Source: Roseimicrobium gellanilyticum
GTDB taxonomy: Bacteria; Verrucomicrobiota; Verrucomicrobiia; Verrucomicrobiales; Verrucomicrobiaceae
DNA length: 64,000 nt
NCBI RefSeq assembly: GCF_003315205.1
Contig: NZ_QNRR01000002.1
Coordinates: 1,117,344-1,181,343, forward strand
Direction: 5' to 3'
Shown: positions 29,060-36,818 of the stretch, in pieces
Layout of the letters: each line of letters opens with the position of its first letter
Position numbering within the stretch: the stretch's first letter is position 1
Program-made: the position numbers and the translations under genes
Notes under the pieces: generated by a model
What the model was told of the DNA's origin: nothing
What the model saw: the letters and a program-made list of their open reading frames with translations, nothing else
Database searches by the model: none

Positions 29060-29077
29060 GCATCAGCGAGGGGCGGT

Positions 29078-29392
29078 ATGAACACCTACTTGCAGAAGCG
29101 CTGGAGTGGAAGCGTCACGAATCCGTCTGAGTCAGACATGCGAACTGCACTGGCTGAGCTCAGCACGCACGATCCTGAACATCCTGATTGCTGGCTGTCT
29201 GATGAGAATGGCTGGACCATTTCAACAAACGAAGCCGGTACGATCGTCCTCGAAAATGCCGAAACCGACGAGGGTCCATGGCACATTCCGAACTCCGATA
29301 CAGACATGGTGCTGACTCTCTGGAAGCACCTCAGCGCTGGTGAAATGGAATTGGTGAGATCGCATCCCTGGAAAAGCGGTTATCAGCCCTAA
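29078..29392 (+). CDS. Small hypothetical protein, 104 aa
   Basis: It begins 18 bases after the MoxR stop, with a purine-rich GAGGGGCGG stretch before the ATG that may serve as ribosome site. It is soluble and acidic, and rich in Trp (CWLSDENGWTIS, EGPWHIPNS, LWKHLSAGEMELV, HPWKSGYQP). There is no signal peptide or membrane span. The pattern of Trp/Gly-containing strands suggests a small beta-sheet protein. I do not recognise it. Its position between MoxR and DUF58 suggests it is cotranscribed, but such a small gene may also be an unrelated insertion. Confidence 0.6.
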   Translation: MNTYLQKRWSGSVTNPSESDMRTALAELSTHDPEHPDCWLSDENGWTISTNEAGTIVLENAETDEGPWHIPNSDTDMVLTLWKHLSAGEMELVRSHPWKSGYQP

Positions 29393-29427
29393 CGCATTGC
29401 CACCGGCCTCCTGCCCAAATCCTCCTC

Positions 29428-30291
29428 ATGCTTACAGACCCCGCCTTCATCCGCCGCCTAGAGTCGCTCTACCTTCTGGCACGGAAGATTCTTGGCGGCT
29501 CCCTGCAGGCGGATCGTCGCAGCACGAAGAAGGGCGCCGGCATCACCTTCGCCGACTATGCGCAGTACTCGCTGGGCGATGACTACCGCTCCATCGACTG
29601 GCGCGTGTATGCAAAGTTCGAGTCACTGCTCATCAAGCTCTTCGAACTCGAAGAAGACGCCACCATCTACCTGCTGATTGATTGCAGTCCCTCGATGGCG
29701 AGCAAGCAGCAGTATGCGAAGGAACTCACCGCAGCGCTCGGCTACATCGCACTGAATACGCTCGACCGTCTCGCGGTGTATGGGCTGGCGGACAAGCTGC
29801 GACCGCTCTTTGACCCTACGCGTGGGCGCAATCAAGTCATCCCGTTCCTGCGCTCCCTCGATGCCGCGCCCTCATTTGGCGTAGACACGGACCTGACGGC
29901 CTGTGCGCGAGAGTTCGAGGCGAGGCATCGGCGCAAAGGTCTCGTGTGTGTCATCTCGGATTTTCTTTTCCCTGGCGGCTACGAAGAAGGCCTGAGCCGC
30001 TTGCAGTGGCACAAGCACGAGGTCTTCTGCTTGCAAACGCTGGACGACAACGACCTGAAGTGCGCATGGAAGGGCGATGTAACCCTGGAGTGTGTGGAAA
30101 CGGGAGCCTCGCAGAAAGTCACCGTGTCTCCACGTGAAGCGAAGATGTACGAAGAAGCCGTCGCGGAATGGAATGCTGGATTGCAGCGCACGTGCGCGAA
30201 GCGGGGTCTTGGCTTTGTGAGCACCACGACGGAGCGGCCATTTGATGAAGTGATTCAGGATCTTCTGAGACGAGGGGGATTGGTCGGATAA
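29428..30291 (+). CDS. DUF58 domain protein (VWA-like, MoxR partner)
   Basis: 287 aa, soluble. It carries the DUF58 signature YRSIDWRVYAKFESLLIKLF (about residues 52-71), followed by a VWA-like fold whose first strand and metal site read YLLIDCSPSMASKQQ (DxSxS), and VCVISDFLFPGGYEEGL later. It lacks the N-terminal membrane spans found in longer DUF58 proteins. DUF58 genes almost always follow moxR and are thought to deliver substrates or form a complex with the ATPase. The TAA stop lies within GTCGGATAAGG, three bases before the left arm of the repeat-bounded four-helix-bundle cassette. Confidence 0.93.
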   Translation: MLTDPAFIRRLESLYLLARKILGGSLQADRRSTKKGAGITFADYAQYSLGDDYRSIDWRVYAKFESLLIKLFELEEDATIYLLIDCSPSMASKQQYAKELTAALGYIALNTLDRLAVYGLADKLRPLFDPTRGRNQVIPFLRSLDAAPSFGVDTDLTACAREFEARHRRKGLVCVISDFLFPGGYEEGLSRLQWHKHEVFCLQTLDDNDLKCAWKGDVTLECVETGASQKVTVSPREAKMYEEAVAEWNAGLQRTCAKRGLGFVSTTTERPFDEVIQDLLRRGGLVG

Positions 30292-30293
30292 GG

Positions 30294-30323
30294 AGTAAAC
30301 AGTAATCAGTGTTCAGTAATCAG
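30294..30323 (+). repeat. Left inverted heptamer array of the four-helix-bundle cassette
   Basis: Four perfect heptamers plus AG: AGTAAAC, AGTAATC, AGTGTTC, AGTAATC, AG. It is complementary to the right array at 30829-30858 at 28 of 30 positions; of the other two, one would be a G-U pair in RNA and one an A-C mismatch. It starts two bases after the DUF58 stop and ends 17 bases before the enclosed gene's ATG. Confidence 0.9.
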
Positions 30324-30340
30324 AAGCATCTCTAAATTCT

Positions 30341-30832
30341 ATGGAACTGGAATATGCGCGCAGCTTTCATGAACTGGTGGTCTACCAGAAGGCGCGATTG
30401 TTGCAGAAGGAGGTTTTGGACTTGTCTCGTGGGTTTCCAGATTTCGAGCGCTACGGCCTTACGGATCAAATACGGAGAGCTTCGCGTTCCATCGGAGGCC
30501 AGATTGCGGAAGGCTGGGCGAAGCGAGCCTACCCGCGCCACTTTGTCAGCAAGCTAACAGATGCCGACGGAGAACAGCTTGAAACGCAGCACTGGCTCAT
30601 CACCTCAGTAGATTCGCAATACGTCTCCCGGGAGACCGCTGCGCCATTTTATCAACTCTGTCTGGAGATTGGTCGCATGCTTGGCAAGATGATCCTGCGT
30701 CACAAGGATTTCTGCCAACCTAGTTCAGCCATCCTTCGGGAAGACTTCGAAGAATTTTTTGCACCCTACAATCCTAATCATCATCCCCTAAACGCAATCA
30801 ATCTAGAGTTCTCCTCCACCATCTCATACTGA
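30341..30832 (+). CDS. Four-helix-bundle protein, S23 / rRNA intervening-sequence type
   Basis: 163 aa. Family signature: ELVVYQKARLLQKEVLDLS in helix 1, then YGLTDQIRRASRSIGGQIAE, matching the conserved QIRRAsxSIxxNIAEG segment, and further amphipathic helices. The C-terminal tail (EEFFAPYNPNHHPL onward) is low complexity. Members are encoded inside 23S rRNA intervening sequences or scattered in chromosomes, and share their fold with the Avd accessory protein of diversity-generating retroelements; their molecular role is poorly known, with nucleic-acid or RT binding proposed. The gene interrupts a DUF58-BatA operon and is bracketed by inverted heptamer arrays; its TGA stop is formed by the right array. 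The 3-prime end is visibly more AT-rich than its neighbours, a sign of separate origin. Confidence 0.9.
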   Translation: MELEYARSFHELVVYQKARLLQKEVLDLSRGFPDFERYGLTDQIRRASRSIGGQIAEGWAKRAYPRHFVSKLTDADGEQLETQHWLITSVDSQYVSRETAAPFYQLCLEIGRMLGKMILRHKDFCQPSSAILREDFEEFFAPYNPNHHPLNAINLEFSSTISY

Positions 30833-30858
30833 TTACTGAACACTGGTTACTGCTTACT
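30829..30858 (-). repeat. Right inverted heptamer array of the four-helix-bundle cassette
   Basis: CTGATTA, CTGAACA, CTGGTTA, CTGCTTA, CT. The first unit contains the stop codon of the enclosed gene (TAC TGA). The next gene's ATG is at 30864, six bases later. TCGGAT occurs just outside both arms (30284-30289 and 30860-30865). Confidence 0.9.
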
Positions 30859-30863
30859 TTCGG

Positions 30864-32636
30864 ATGTCCCTCCTCGCTCCCGCCTTCCTCTGGACACTTG
30901 CGGCACTCGCGCCGCTGGCGGCGATTTATTTCCTCAAGGTCAGGCCACGGAAGAAGCCGGTGACGGCCTACTTCCTGTGGCAGAAGATTTTTACGGAGAA
31001 GAAGGCATCGGCGTTGTTCAATAGATTGCGGGATGTGCTTTCGCTCATTCTGATGGCGCTGGCGTTTGCGGCGGTGGCATTTGCGTTGGCAGAGCCCGAC
31101 TTTGCTGGAGATGAACGCAAGGACCTGCTCATCGTCGTGGACCATTCAGCCTCCATGTCCGCAAAGGAAGGCACGAGCACGCGCTTGGAACAGGCGAAGG
31201 CCAAGGCGAAGGCGCTCATCACGGGACTCAACGGTACGCAGCGGGCGGCGGTGGCCACATTCGCCTCTGAGACGGAGATGCGCGCGCATCCCACGCGGCA
31301 TCGCAAGTCGTTGCTGGATGCAGTGGATGCCATCGGACCGACGGAGCTTCCCTCGCGAGTGGAGGCGCTGCGCTCGCTCCAACCGGGGAATGAGTGGATG
31401 AAGAACACGCGTGTGCTGCTCATCACGGATGGATGCCTGGATGATGCGGCGCGGTTGCCGCAGGTGGAGGTCATCAAGATCGGCGGCGAGGTGACGAACG
31501 TGGGACTCGCGCGGGCGGACCTGCGGGCGGTGCCTGGAGGTGTGGAGCGGCTGGGGCTTTTCCTTCTTCCCGTTTCCTCTTCCAAAGAGCCGGTGAAGAC
31601 GGACATCACGCTCACCCACATGGACAGCAAGCGCATGGTGAAAGTCATCCCTGTGACGCTGAATGCCGGTGACAACGCCCCGGTGACACTGACGCTCGAT
31701 GATGCGCCGAGTGGCCGATGGACGGCTTCTCTTGGCCTTGATGATGCGCTGACCACGGACAACACGGTGAACCTCTATGTGCCGCCGCGTGAACCGGTGC
31801 CTGTGGGTGTGCTCGCGGAGGACGGATTCTTCCTCCAGCATGTGGTGGCGGCCTTCGACCGCAGTGACCAGATGCTGACACTGGCGCAGGATGCGAAGAG
31901 TGCGCGCATCTTCCTCGCGCGTGGCAAGGCTCCGGAAACAGCGAGCGCCATTGTGTTCCAGCCACAGGGTGAGTCGCCCTTCTGGTCACAGGTCGGTGAA
32001 GAGATTCTCAACCCCGTGCCGAAGATTGTGGCGAAGGACCATCCGCTGCTGCGGTATCTCGATGCGGAGACCATCAACTTCGCCGGAGCTCGCAAGCTCA
32101 CTGCGCCTGCCGGTGCCGTGGTGCTGGTGGCGGATGAAGGGGGCACGCCGCTCATCCACCTGATGCGTCAGGGTGAGCAGATGGTGTGCGTGGTGAATCT
32201 CGACCCCATCGTGGCGCAGTTCTACCTCTCAGCGTGGTTCCCTGTGATGGTGCACAATGGTACGGCACACCTGACCCATCGCGAGGGTGCACCTCCGGCC
32301 ACAGTACCCACGGGCGGCAGTCTCCGCGTACCCGGACTCGCAGAAGGCGCGACGGCAACGATGAAGTCCCCCTCCGGCACGGAAACGACCATCACTGGAC
32401 CTGATACGGGTGAGTTGCTGGAGAGCGGCTTCTACGAAATCGCGCACGCCGGCGGCGCCTGGAGCGCGGGATGCTCGCTGGTCTCGCCTGAAGAGTCCCA
32501 ATTACAAAATGATACACTCAAGGACACCGCGAAGCCCATTGCCAGCGGACAATCCCCCTCCTACTGGCTCCTCGTGCTGGGCGTGCTGGTGGTGGCAGGC
32601 GAGTCGGTCCTTTATCACCGGAGGAAGGTAGGCTAG
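30864..32636 (+). CDS. BatA-like VWA-domain membrane protein
   Basis: 590 aa. An N-terminal BatA segment (LLAPAFLWTLAALAPLAAIY, then FLKVRPRKKPVTAYFLWQKI) is followed by a second span (LSLILMALAFAAVAFALAEP) and a VWA domain with the MIDAS-type DHSASMSAKEG near residue 94. A beta-sandwich-like periplasmic or cytoplasmic region follows, and a final span (SYWLLVLGVLVVAGESVLYH) near the C-terminus. Bat/Aerotolerance-type VWA proteins partner with MoxR ATPases at the membrane. The start follows the right heptamer array by five bases and has no ribosome site of its own except within that array, so translation probably depended originally on coupling with DUF58. The next gene starts six bases after its stop. 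Confidence 0.9.
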   Translation: MSLLAPAFLWTLAALAPLAAIYFLKVRPRKKPVTAYFLWQKIFTEKKASALFNRLRDVLSLILMALAFAAVAFALAEPDFAGDERKDLLIVVDHSASMSAKEGTSTRLEQAKAKAKALITGLNGTQRAAVATFASETEMRAHPTRHRKSLLDAVDAIGPTELPSRVEALRSLQPGNEWMKNTRVLLITDGCLDDAARLPQVEVIKIGGEVTNVGLARADLRAVPGGVERLGLFLLPVSSSKEPVKTDITLTHMDSKRMVKVIPVTLNAGDNAPVTLTLDDAPSGRWTASLGLDDALTTDNTVNLYVPPREPVPVGVLAEDGFFLQHVVAAFDRSDQMLTLAQDAKSARIFLARGKAPETASAIVFQPQGESPFWSQVGEEILNPVPKIVAKDHPLLRYLDAETINFAGARKLTAPAGAVVLVADEGGTPLIHLMRQGEQMVCVVNLDPIVAQFYLSAWFPVMVHNGTAHLTHREGAPPATVPTGGSLRVPGLAEGATATMKSPSGTETTITGPDTGELLESGFYEIAHAGGAWSAGCSLVSPEESQLQNDTLKDTAKPIASGQSPSYWLLVLGVLVVAGESVLYHRRKVG

Positions 32637-32642
32637 GCGCAC

Positions 32643-35150
32643 ATGGACTTCACCACCCTCTCACCTCTCTTCTGGCTGCTTGTTCTCGTCGGTGTTGGCG
32701 CAGGCTTCTACCATTCGCTGGTGGACCGGCCCACCGGGCTGCGCACTGCATCCTTTGCACTACGCATCCTGGGCATCATTCTTCTGGTCCTTGCCCTTTG
32801 CCAGCCCTTCGCCGGAGACAAGACGGACGAAGCGCACGTGGTCTTCCTGGTGGATGTCTCGCAGTCCGCCGACCTGCCCTCGGCCAAGGAAGCGCTCAAT
32901 CAGGTGGATGCCGGCATCAAGGCGCTGCGTCGGCATGACACCCACTCGCTCTTCGCCGTGGCGGATGGTCTGCGAGAGAAGCCACTGGAAGACTTCCGCA
33001 CGATGCTGGACGCATGGATGAAGGGTGTGGCGGATGACGCCTTCCGCGCGCATTCGCGCCTGGGTGACTCCATGCTCGCCGCGCGTCTTGCATTCCCTGC
33101 GGGCAAGGCGCGGCGTCTGGTGCTCTTCAGCGATGGGGTGGATACGGAGGACGGAGTGGACGCCGCCCTCACCCAACTCAAAGCGGAAGGCGTGGATGTG
33201 AAGTTTGTCCCGCTGAAAACGCTGAGCCAGCCGGAAGCGGTTCTGCTGGGTGTAGACAGCACTTCGCCCTTCGCCTTCCATGGCGAAGTGCTGCGTCTGA
33301 CCGCGCGCGCCATGGCCAATCAGCCCATGAATGCGAAGGTCCGCCTGCTGAACAAGGGCGTGGCCGTGCAGGAGAAGACCGTGGCGCTCAAGCCGGGTGA
33401 AGAGGCGAAGGTGTGGTTCGACACGGAGATGACCACGCCCGGTCCCAGTGTCTGGAGCACCGAGCTTATCCCGGACAAGGATCACTTCCCCATCAACAAC
33501 CAGGCCACCACCACTATCACCGTGCGCGGCAAGCCACGTGTGCTCATGCTGCACGAGGATGAGAAGAAGATGCGCGCCTTCACCCGCTCGCTGAAGGAGC
33601 AGGATTTCGATGTGGATCTGCGCGGCAAGCGAGGTCTGCCGGAGAGCATGGAGGAGCTTCTCGCGTTTGATGCCATCATCATCGCGAATCTCTCCGCCAC
33701 GGACATGACGCCACGCCAGATGACGCTGCTGCGCAGTTATGTGGCGGACTTTGGTGGCGGCCTGGTGATGCTGGGCAGTGAGAACAGCTTCGGTCTCGGG
33801 GGCTACTACAAGACACCGGTGGAGGAAGTGCTACCGCTTGTCTCAAGGTTCGAGAAGGAGAAGGAGAAACCCTCGCTGGCCATGGTGCTCGTGATCGACA
33901 AATCCGGTTCCATGGAAGGCACGCCGATCGCACTTGCGCGACAGGCCGCGAAGAGCGCCGCAGAACTGCTCGGCCCGCAGGACCAGATTGCAGTGATTGG
34001 CTTTGATAGCGACGCGCAGGTCATCTGCGAAATGACACCGGCTTCGCAGCAAGGCACCATTCAGGCGTCCATTGATTCGCTCGCGGCTGGTGGTGGCACC
34101 TACATGTATCCCGGCATGGTGATGGGCAAGGAGATGCTGGAGCGTACGACGGCGAAGGTGAAGCACATGATCTGTCTCACGGATGGACAGACGAACGAGG
34201 CAGACCACCTCGGCCTCACACAGCAACTGGTGGATGGTGGTGTGACGGTCTCCACTGTGGGCCTCGGTGATGGCGCGGCGCGTGAACTGCTGCAGCAGAT
34301 TGCCGAAGCGGGACGTGGTCGTTATTACGAAAGCAATGACCCGGCCTCACTGCCGCAGATTTTCACCAAGGAAACGACGCAGGCTTCCAAGTCTGCCGTG
34401 CAGGAAGGCCTGTTCCAACCCATCGAGATCACCGAGCACCCCATGCTGGCAGGTTATGATGCCGACAGCCTGCCGGTGGCGCTGGGATATGTGATGACGG
34501 AAGCCAAGCCTGCCGCGCAGGTGCTGCTGGCTGCGGAGCATGGTGACCCACTGCTGGCGGTGGGACGTTTCGGTCTGGGCATCGGTCTCGCGTACACGTC
34601 TGACATCACGGAAGTGTGGGGCGGTGAGTGGCTCGCGTGGGATGGCTGCGGCCGCTTCTGGGCGCAGGTGTTGCGCGGTGCACTGCGCAAGACGGACGTC
34701 GAGGGCCTCGAAGCACGCGGTACCACACGTGATGGCGAATGGATTCTCGGCATCGAACGCCGTGGTCCGGACAACGCTCCCGTGAGCCTCATCAACTGGA
34801 ATGCCCAGGTGTTGGATGAAAATGGCAACACGCAAGACGTGAAGATTCGCGAGACCGGTCTCGGCCGTTATGAAGCTCGCGTACCCATCGGAACGCGCAA
34901 GCACCTGAGCCTGCGGTTGCACGACAAAGATCACGACAAGCTGGAGGTGAAGCACTACCACGCGCCCTATCCTGCCGAGTATCGTCTGCAGTCGAAAGCA
35001 CCAGAGTCGCTGCTTGCGCTTACAGGTTATCAGCCGGACCAGATTGTCGCCGGATTGAAGCCTGCGGAACAGCTCAAGCCCATCGGCCACTGGTTTGCGT
35101 GGACGGCGCTGCTGAGCTTGTTGCTCGGGGTGATGCTCAGGAGGGTGTGA
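32643..35150 (+). CDS. VWA / glutamine-amidotransferase-like membrane protein
   Basis: 835 aa. Two N-terminal spans (LFWLLVLVGVGAGFY and ALRILGIILLVLALCQPF) precede a degenerate VWA domain (VVFLVDVSQSADLPSAK) and a beta-sandwich with LNKGVAVQEKTVALKPGEEA. A class I amidotransferase-like Rossmann domain (PRVLMLHEDEKKMRAFTRSL, then VMLGSENSFGLGGYY, without an obvious catalytic Cys) follows. A second VWA domain has an intact metal site (VLVIDKSGSMEGTP and LTDGQTNE), and a last span lies near the C-terminus (WFAWTALLSLLLGVML). It ends the MoxR-DUF58-BatA cluster and probably forms a membrane complex with the preceding products. It converges on the metallophosphoesterase gene with nine bases between stops. 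Confidence 0.9.
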   Translation: MDFTTLSPLFWLLVLVGVGAGFYHSLVDRPTGLRTASFALRILGIILLVLALCQPFAGDKTDEAHVVFLVDVSQSADLPSAKEALNQVDAGIKALRRHDTHSLFAVADGLREKPLEDFRTMLDAWMKGVADDAFRAHSRLGDSMLAARLAFPAGKARRLVLFSDGVDTEDGVDAALTQLKAEGVDVKFVPLKTLSQPEAVLLGVDSTSPFAFHGEVLRLTARAMANQPMNAKVRLLNKGVAVQEKTVALKPGEEAKVWFDTEMTTPGPSVWSTELIPDKDHFPINNQATTTITVRGKPRVLMLHEDEKKMRAFTRSLKEQDFDVDLRGKRGLPESMEELLAFDAIIIANLSATDMTPRQMTLLRSYVADFGGGLVMLGSENSFGLGGYYKTPVEEVLPLVSRFEKEKEKPSLAMVLVIDKSGSMEGTPIALARQAAKSAAELLGPQDQIAVIGFDSDAQVICEMTPASQQGTIQASIDSLAAGGGTYMYPGMVMGKEMLERTTAKVKHMICLTDGQTNEADHLGLTQQLVDGGVTVSTVGLGDGAARELLQQIAEAGRGRYYESNDPASLPQIFTKETTQASKSAVQEGLFQPIEITEHPMLAGYDADSLPVALGYVMTEAKPAAQVLLAAEHGDPLLAVGRFGLGIGLAYTSDITEVWGGEWLAWDGCGRFWAQVLRGALRKTDVEGLEARGTTRDGEWILGIERRGPDNAPVSLINWNAQVLDENGNTQDVKIRETGLGRYEARVPIGTRKHLSLRLHDKDHDKLEVKHYHAPYPAEYRLQSKAPESLLALTGYQPDQIVAGLKPAEQLKPIGHWFAWTALLSLLLGVMLRRV

Positions 35151-35159
35151 TGGCGGACA

Positions 35160-36077
35160 TCACACCTTCGCCAGCGCCCGTCTCAGCTCCGGACTGCGCA
35201 GCGTGATCTCCGTGACTTCCGGAGGACATTGCACGCGCAGGGGGACGCCCACGGTGCCGATGCCGCGATTCACGTAGAGGCGCACGGTGCCCACGTTGTA
35301 AGCACCGGCGAGGTACTTCTTCCCCCACTTCGCGCGGCGATGGATGGAAGGTTGCAGACCCATGAAGCGGACCTGGCCGCCATGCGTGTGGCCGGAAAGC
35401 TGGAGTGCATGCACTTTGGCTTCCGCAAGATCATCCGCCACATCCGGCTCGTGCATCATCATGACGAGGGGCTGATTCTCCCGCCACGAGTCCAGCGTGG
35501 AGCGCAGGTGTGGGCTGGAGACATAGCGTGAATCCATGCCAGCGAGATGGAGCACGCCCTTGTCTGTGTGGATGGCGCGGCACACATTGCGCAGCACCGG
35601 CATGCCCTTCTGCTCCAGGGCGTATACCACGTTCTCATGCCCGGATTGGAAATCGTGATTCCCCAGGGAGGCATACACACCATGGGGCGCCTTCAACTCA
35701 GAGAGTATCTCAGCGAGCTTCCCAGCGGGTCGTGCGTTGTACGTGACGAAGTCACCGGTCATCGCGACCAGGTCAGGCTGCAGGGAATTGCAAAGCCTGA
35801 CCACGCGCGCGATCTGCCGGGCCGTGGTGTAGGGCTCCAGATGCAAGTCGCTGATTTGCGCGATGCGGAAGCCATCCATCTGAGGTGGGAGATTCGGCAA
35901 CTCCACGGACACACGCACGATGCGAGGACCGGTTTCCTTCACCTGCTGACCGGGGCGGAGGTCGATGCTACCGGACTCGAATTCACCATCCTCGGCGCTG
36001 GCGGTGGATGCCCAACCCACGGCAAGCGTGGCGGCGGATTGACCGAGGAAACGGCGTCGCGAAAGCCACTGCCTCAT
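35160..36077 (-). CDS. Tat-exported metallophosphoesterase (YkuE-like)
   Basis: About 305 aa from the ATG at 36077, which puts SRRRFLGQSAATLAVGW, a twin-arginine signal, at the N-terminus; a TTG at 36140 would add 21 residues. The metallophosphoesterase metal-binding blocks are in order: QISDLHLEPY, VAMTGDFVTYN, SLGNHDFQSG, MMHEPDVADD and LSGHTHGGQVRF. These bind two metal ions and hydrolyse phosphodiesters; relatives such as YkuE are linked to cell-surface phospholipid or UDP-diacylglucosamine hydrolysis, so a periplasmic envelope role is plausible. A short C-terminal part (VRLYVNRGIGTVGVPLRVQC) is typical of this subfamily. Confidence 0.9.
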   Translation of the reverse strand: MRQWLSRRRFLGQSAATLAVGWASTASAEDGEFESGSIDLRPGQQVKETGPRIVRVSVELPNLPPQMDGFRIAQISDLHLEPYTTARQIARVVRLCNSLQPDLVAMTGDFVTYNARPAGKLAEILSELKAPHGVYASLGNHDFQSGHENVVYALEQKGMPVLRNVCRAIHTDKGVLHLAGMDSRYVSSPHLRSTLDSWRENQPLVMMMHEPDVADDLAEAKVHALQLSGHTHGGQVRFMGLQPSIHRRAKWGKKYLAGAYNVGTVRLYVNRGIGTVGVPLRVQCPPEVTEITLRSPELRRALAKV

Positions 36078-36249
36078 GGGCAGGCCACTCTTGCGCGCCA
36101 GGGAACGTTCCGGCGTGGATTGGGGGGAGTTGGAGTGCAAAGTGCGATGTGGTCACCAAGCCACCCTGACGGTGGCAGAGGTACGGCAATGGAGACACTT
36201 TGACGAGCCGGACGTTCAATCCAGCTCGTGACCATGATGTCACATGAGC

Positions 36250-36657
36250 TTACCTGCGATGACGCCAGTCCATGTCGCTGTCTGGCAGATCGCGGTCTCC
36301 CTGATCATCTTCTTCCTCTGCGTCATGGGGTGCACCGGCATCGATACCGCGCATCAGGAGAATGCCATCCAGCTCCCGGCCTGCTTTCAGCATGCAGTGA
36401 ACCGTGGCGGCCCGCACTTCATGGTTGCCGGGCCAGCGAAGCACCAGGTTCCTGCCGAGTTCCGCGCCCTCATCCCACCAGTGGAAATGCAGGCAGAGAT
36501 TCATGCACGTTGCCATGTAGGGAAAAGTGGTGCGCAACTCCTTGGGCACGGATCGCAATTCCTCCCGCGCTTCATCGAGCATGCCGAGGGTGATGTAACC
36601 TTCGCACCGTTCCAGTGCGGAGTTCATATCGATGATTTCATCGGGTCCAATTGTCAT
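36250..36657 (-). CDS. Small TPR-like protein, 135 aa
   Basis: The start at 36657 is well supported: AAGGAGGT lies seven to eight bases upstream (36662-36669), the strongest Shine-Dalgarno in the window. The sequence has two helix-turn-helix units resembling a TPR: ERCEGYITLGMLDEAREELR and CLHFHWWDEGAELGRNLVL, then a third unit AATVHCMLKAGRELDG, and an acidic tail (DAEEEDDQGDRDLPDSDMDW). It is probably a cytoplasmic protein-interaction module; the partner is unknown. A perfect ATGCAT pair around a TATCACGGTGATA palindrome lies upstream and could control it. Confidence 0.75.
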   Translation of the reverse strand: MTIGPDEIIDMNSALERCEGYITLGMLDEAREELRSVPKELRTTFPYMATCMNLCLHFHWWDEGAELGRNLVLRWPGNHEVRAATVHCMLKAGRELDGILLMRGIDAGAPHDAEEEDDQGDRDLPDSDMDWRHRR

Positions 36658-36721
36658 CGCGACCTCCTTGGTTTTACTATTAGTTCGATCACGATACGGG
36701 TGATGGATGCTCACGGGCGAT

Positions 36722-36756
36722 ATGCATCACCTATCACGGTGATACATTTCATGCAT
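36722..36756. promoter_or_regulatory. Candidate operator upstream of the small TPR-like gene
   Basis: Two ATGCAT hexamers (36722-36727 and 36751-36756) enclose TATCACGGTGATA (36732-36744), which is palindromic except at the central base. It lies 65-99 bases upstream of the start at 36657, a suitable distance for a promoter region. The symmetric AT-rich half-sites look like a regulator binding site; no regulator is identified. Confidence 0.4.
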
Positions 36757-36818
36757 CCACACGGCTGAAGGGCAGTGAGAAGCGATTGGGCTTCGAAAAT
36801 TGGACGCGGCCTTGCAGC

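Noticed and set aside
30341..30832. Avd protein of a diversity-generating retroelement
   Set aside because: The fold is shared, but no reverse transcriptase, template repeat or variable repeat is visible within the window.
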